This document shows, one piece after another, positions 63,800 through 64,000 of a stretch of DNA of 64,000 nt (positions within the stretch are counted from its first letter, which is position 1; every line of letters starts with the position of its first letter). The translations under genes were made by a program, and so were the position numbers. Below the pieces are notes generated by a model. That model was not told the DNA's origin. It searched no databases and saw nothing but the letters and a program-made list of their open reading frames with translations. Where the stretch lies: positions 18,326,712 to 18,390,711 of the forward strand of contig NC_087074.1 in the NCBI RefSeq assembly GCF_026151205.1. The letters run 5' to 3'. This DNA comes from Bolinopsis microptera (lineage: Eukaryota > Ctenophora > Tentaculata > Lobata > Bolinopsidae).

Positions 63800-64000
63800 A
63801 TGTTTGGTTTAGGTGGGGTTATCAGTAACCCGTCGCTCGCGTCCCGGGCCCCCGGTATAGGGGCCCCGGCCATGACGAACTCGTCCGCGTTCATGAGCAA
63901 GAAAAACATTGTCCCCAGGAGCAGTAAGTATGAGGAATTGTTGCCTGGAAAATGTGAACCGGGGATCTTTACACGGAAACGAGGCATGTTGTGTTGTAGC
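63800..64000 (+). CDS. Possible 5' end of a gene running off the window
   Basis: An ATG at 63800 opens a frame to the window edge (67 codons, no stop): MFGLGGVISNPSLASRAPGI and on to a KSK-rich then KYEELLPGKCEPG stretch. It has markedly higher GC than its surroundings, as expected of coding sequence. A good donor (AGCA|GTAAGT at about 63924) may end the first exon instead. Product unknown. Confidence 0.35.
   Translation, partial: MFGLGGVISNPSLASRAPGIGAPAMTNSSAFMSKKNIVPRSSKYEELLPGKCEPGIFTRKRGMLCCS

Overview
The window looks like a stretch of an animal nuclear genome, most likely an early-branching marine invertebrate and plausibly a cnidarian. Compact genes are split by many short AT-rich GT-AG introns. 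The recognisable products are animal or ciliary ones: a HUNK-type kinase, an FHAD1-type coiled-coil protein, centriolar CP110, a Wnt ligand, a class A GPCR, a TMEM272-like membrane protein and secreted F5/8C-like and sushi proteins. Vertebrate-type CCCTAA repeats, non-LTR retrotransposon pieces, hAT and piggyBac-type elements and many minisatellites fill the rest. No prokaryotic features, rRNA, tRNA or CRISPR arrays were seen. The phylum assignment is inference.

Layout. 1-2.35 kb: repeats, a long GAAGAG array and a cluster of five CACGTG boxes. 2.35-6.1 kb (+): HUNK-like kinase. 7.4-21.9 kb (-): a complete 27-exon FHAD1-like gene (1208 aa by my splice model), with a complete secreted F5/8C-like gene nested on the + strand in one intron (14.9-16.1 kb). 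21.9-27 kb: intergenic DNA with two hAT MITEs carrying perfect 8-bp target duplications, a GC-rich dispersed repeat and a dead copy of a two-transmembrane gene. 27.1-27.6 kb (+): the intact copy, a SLATT-like 2TM protein. 29.2-41.9 kb (-): a complete 12-exon CP110 homologue (765 aa). Its introns hold a nested secreted sushi gene (32.8-34.1 kb, +), a 30-bp minisatellite and a 2.7-kb foldback piggyBac-type element. Its fourth exon contains about 34 V(T/N)G tripeptides. 42-46 kb: MITEs, hairpins and retroelement debris. 46.1-47.2 kb (+): intronless GPCR. 48.3-48.8 kb: retroelement fragment. 49.2-50.9 kb (-): TMEM272-like gene with one apparent frameshift. 51-54.5 kb: repeats. 54.6-60.0 kb (-): six-exon Wnt gene (365 aa). 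60-64 kb: intergenic, with a possible new + strand gene running off the end.

Functional picture. Two cilium/centriole-associated genes (FHAD1-like and CP110) lie in the same orientation, and each carries an opposite-strand secreted-protein gene inside an intron. Both nested genes use only phase-1 introns, the pattern typical of shuffled extracellular modules. The most unusual locus is 24.3-29.7 kb, where a tandem duplication copied the SLATT-like gene and the last coding exon of CP110. SLATT proteins are best known as membrane effectors in prokaryotic nucleotide-signalling defence systems.

All gene models were assembled by eye from reading frames, GT-AG sites and phase consistency. For every model called complete the exon lengths sum to a multiple of three. 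No alignment, transcript or domain search was run.
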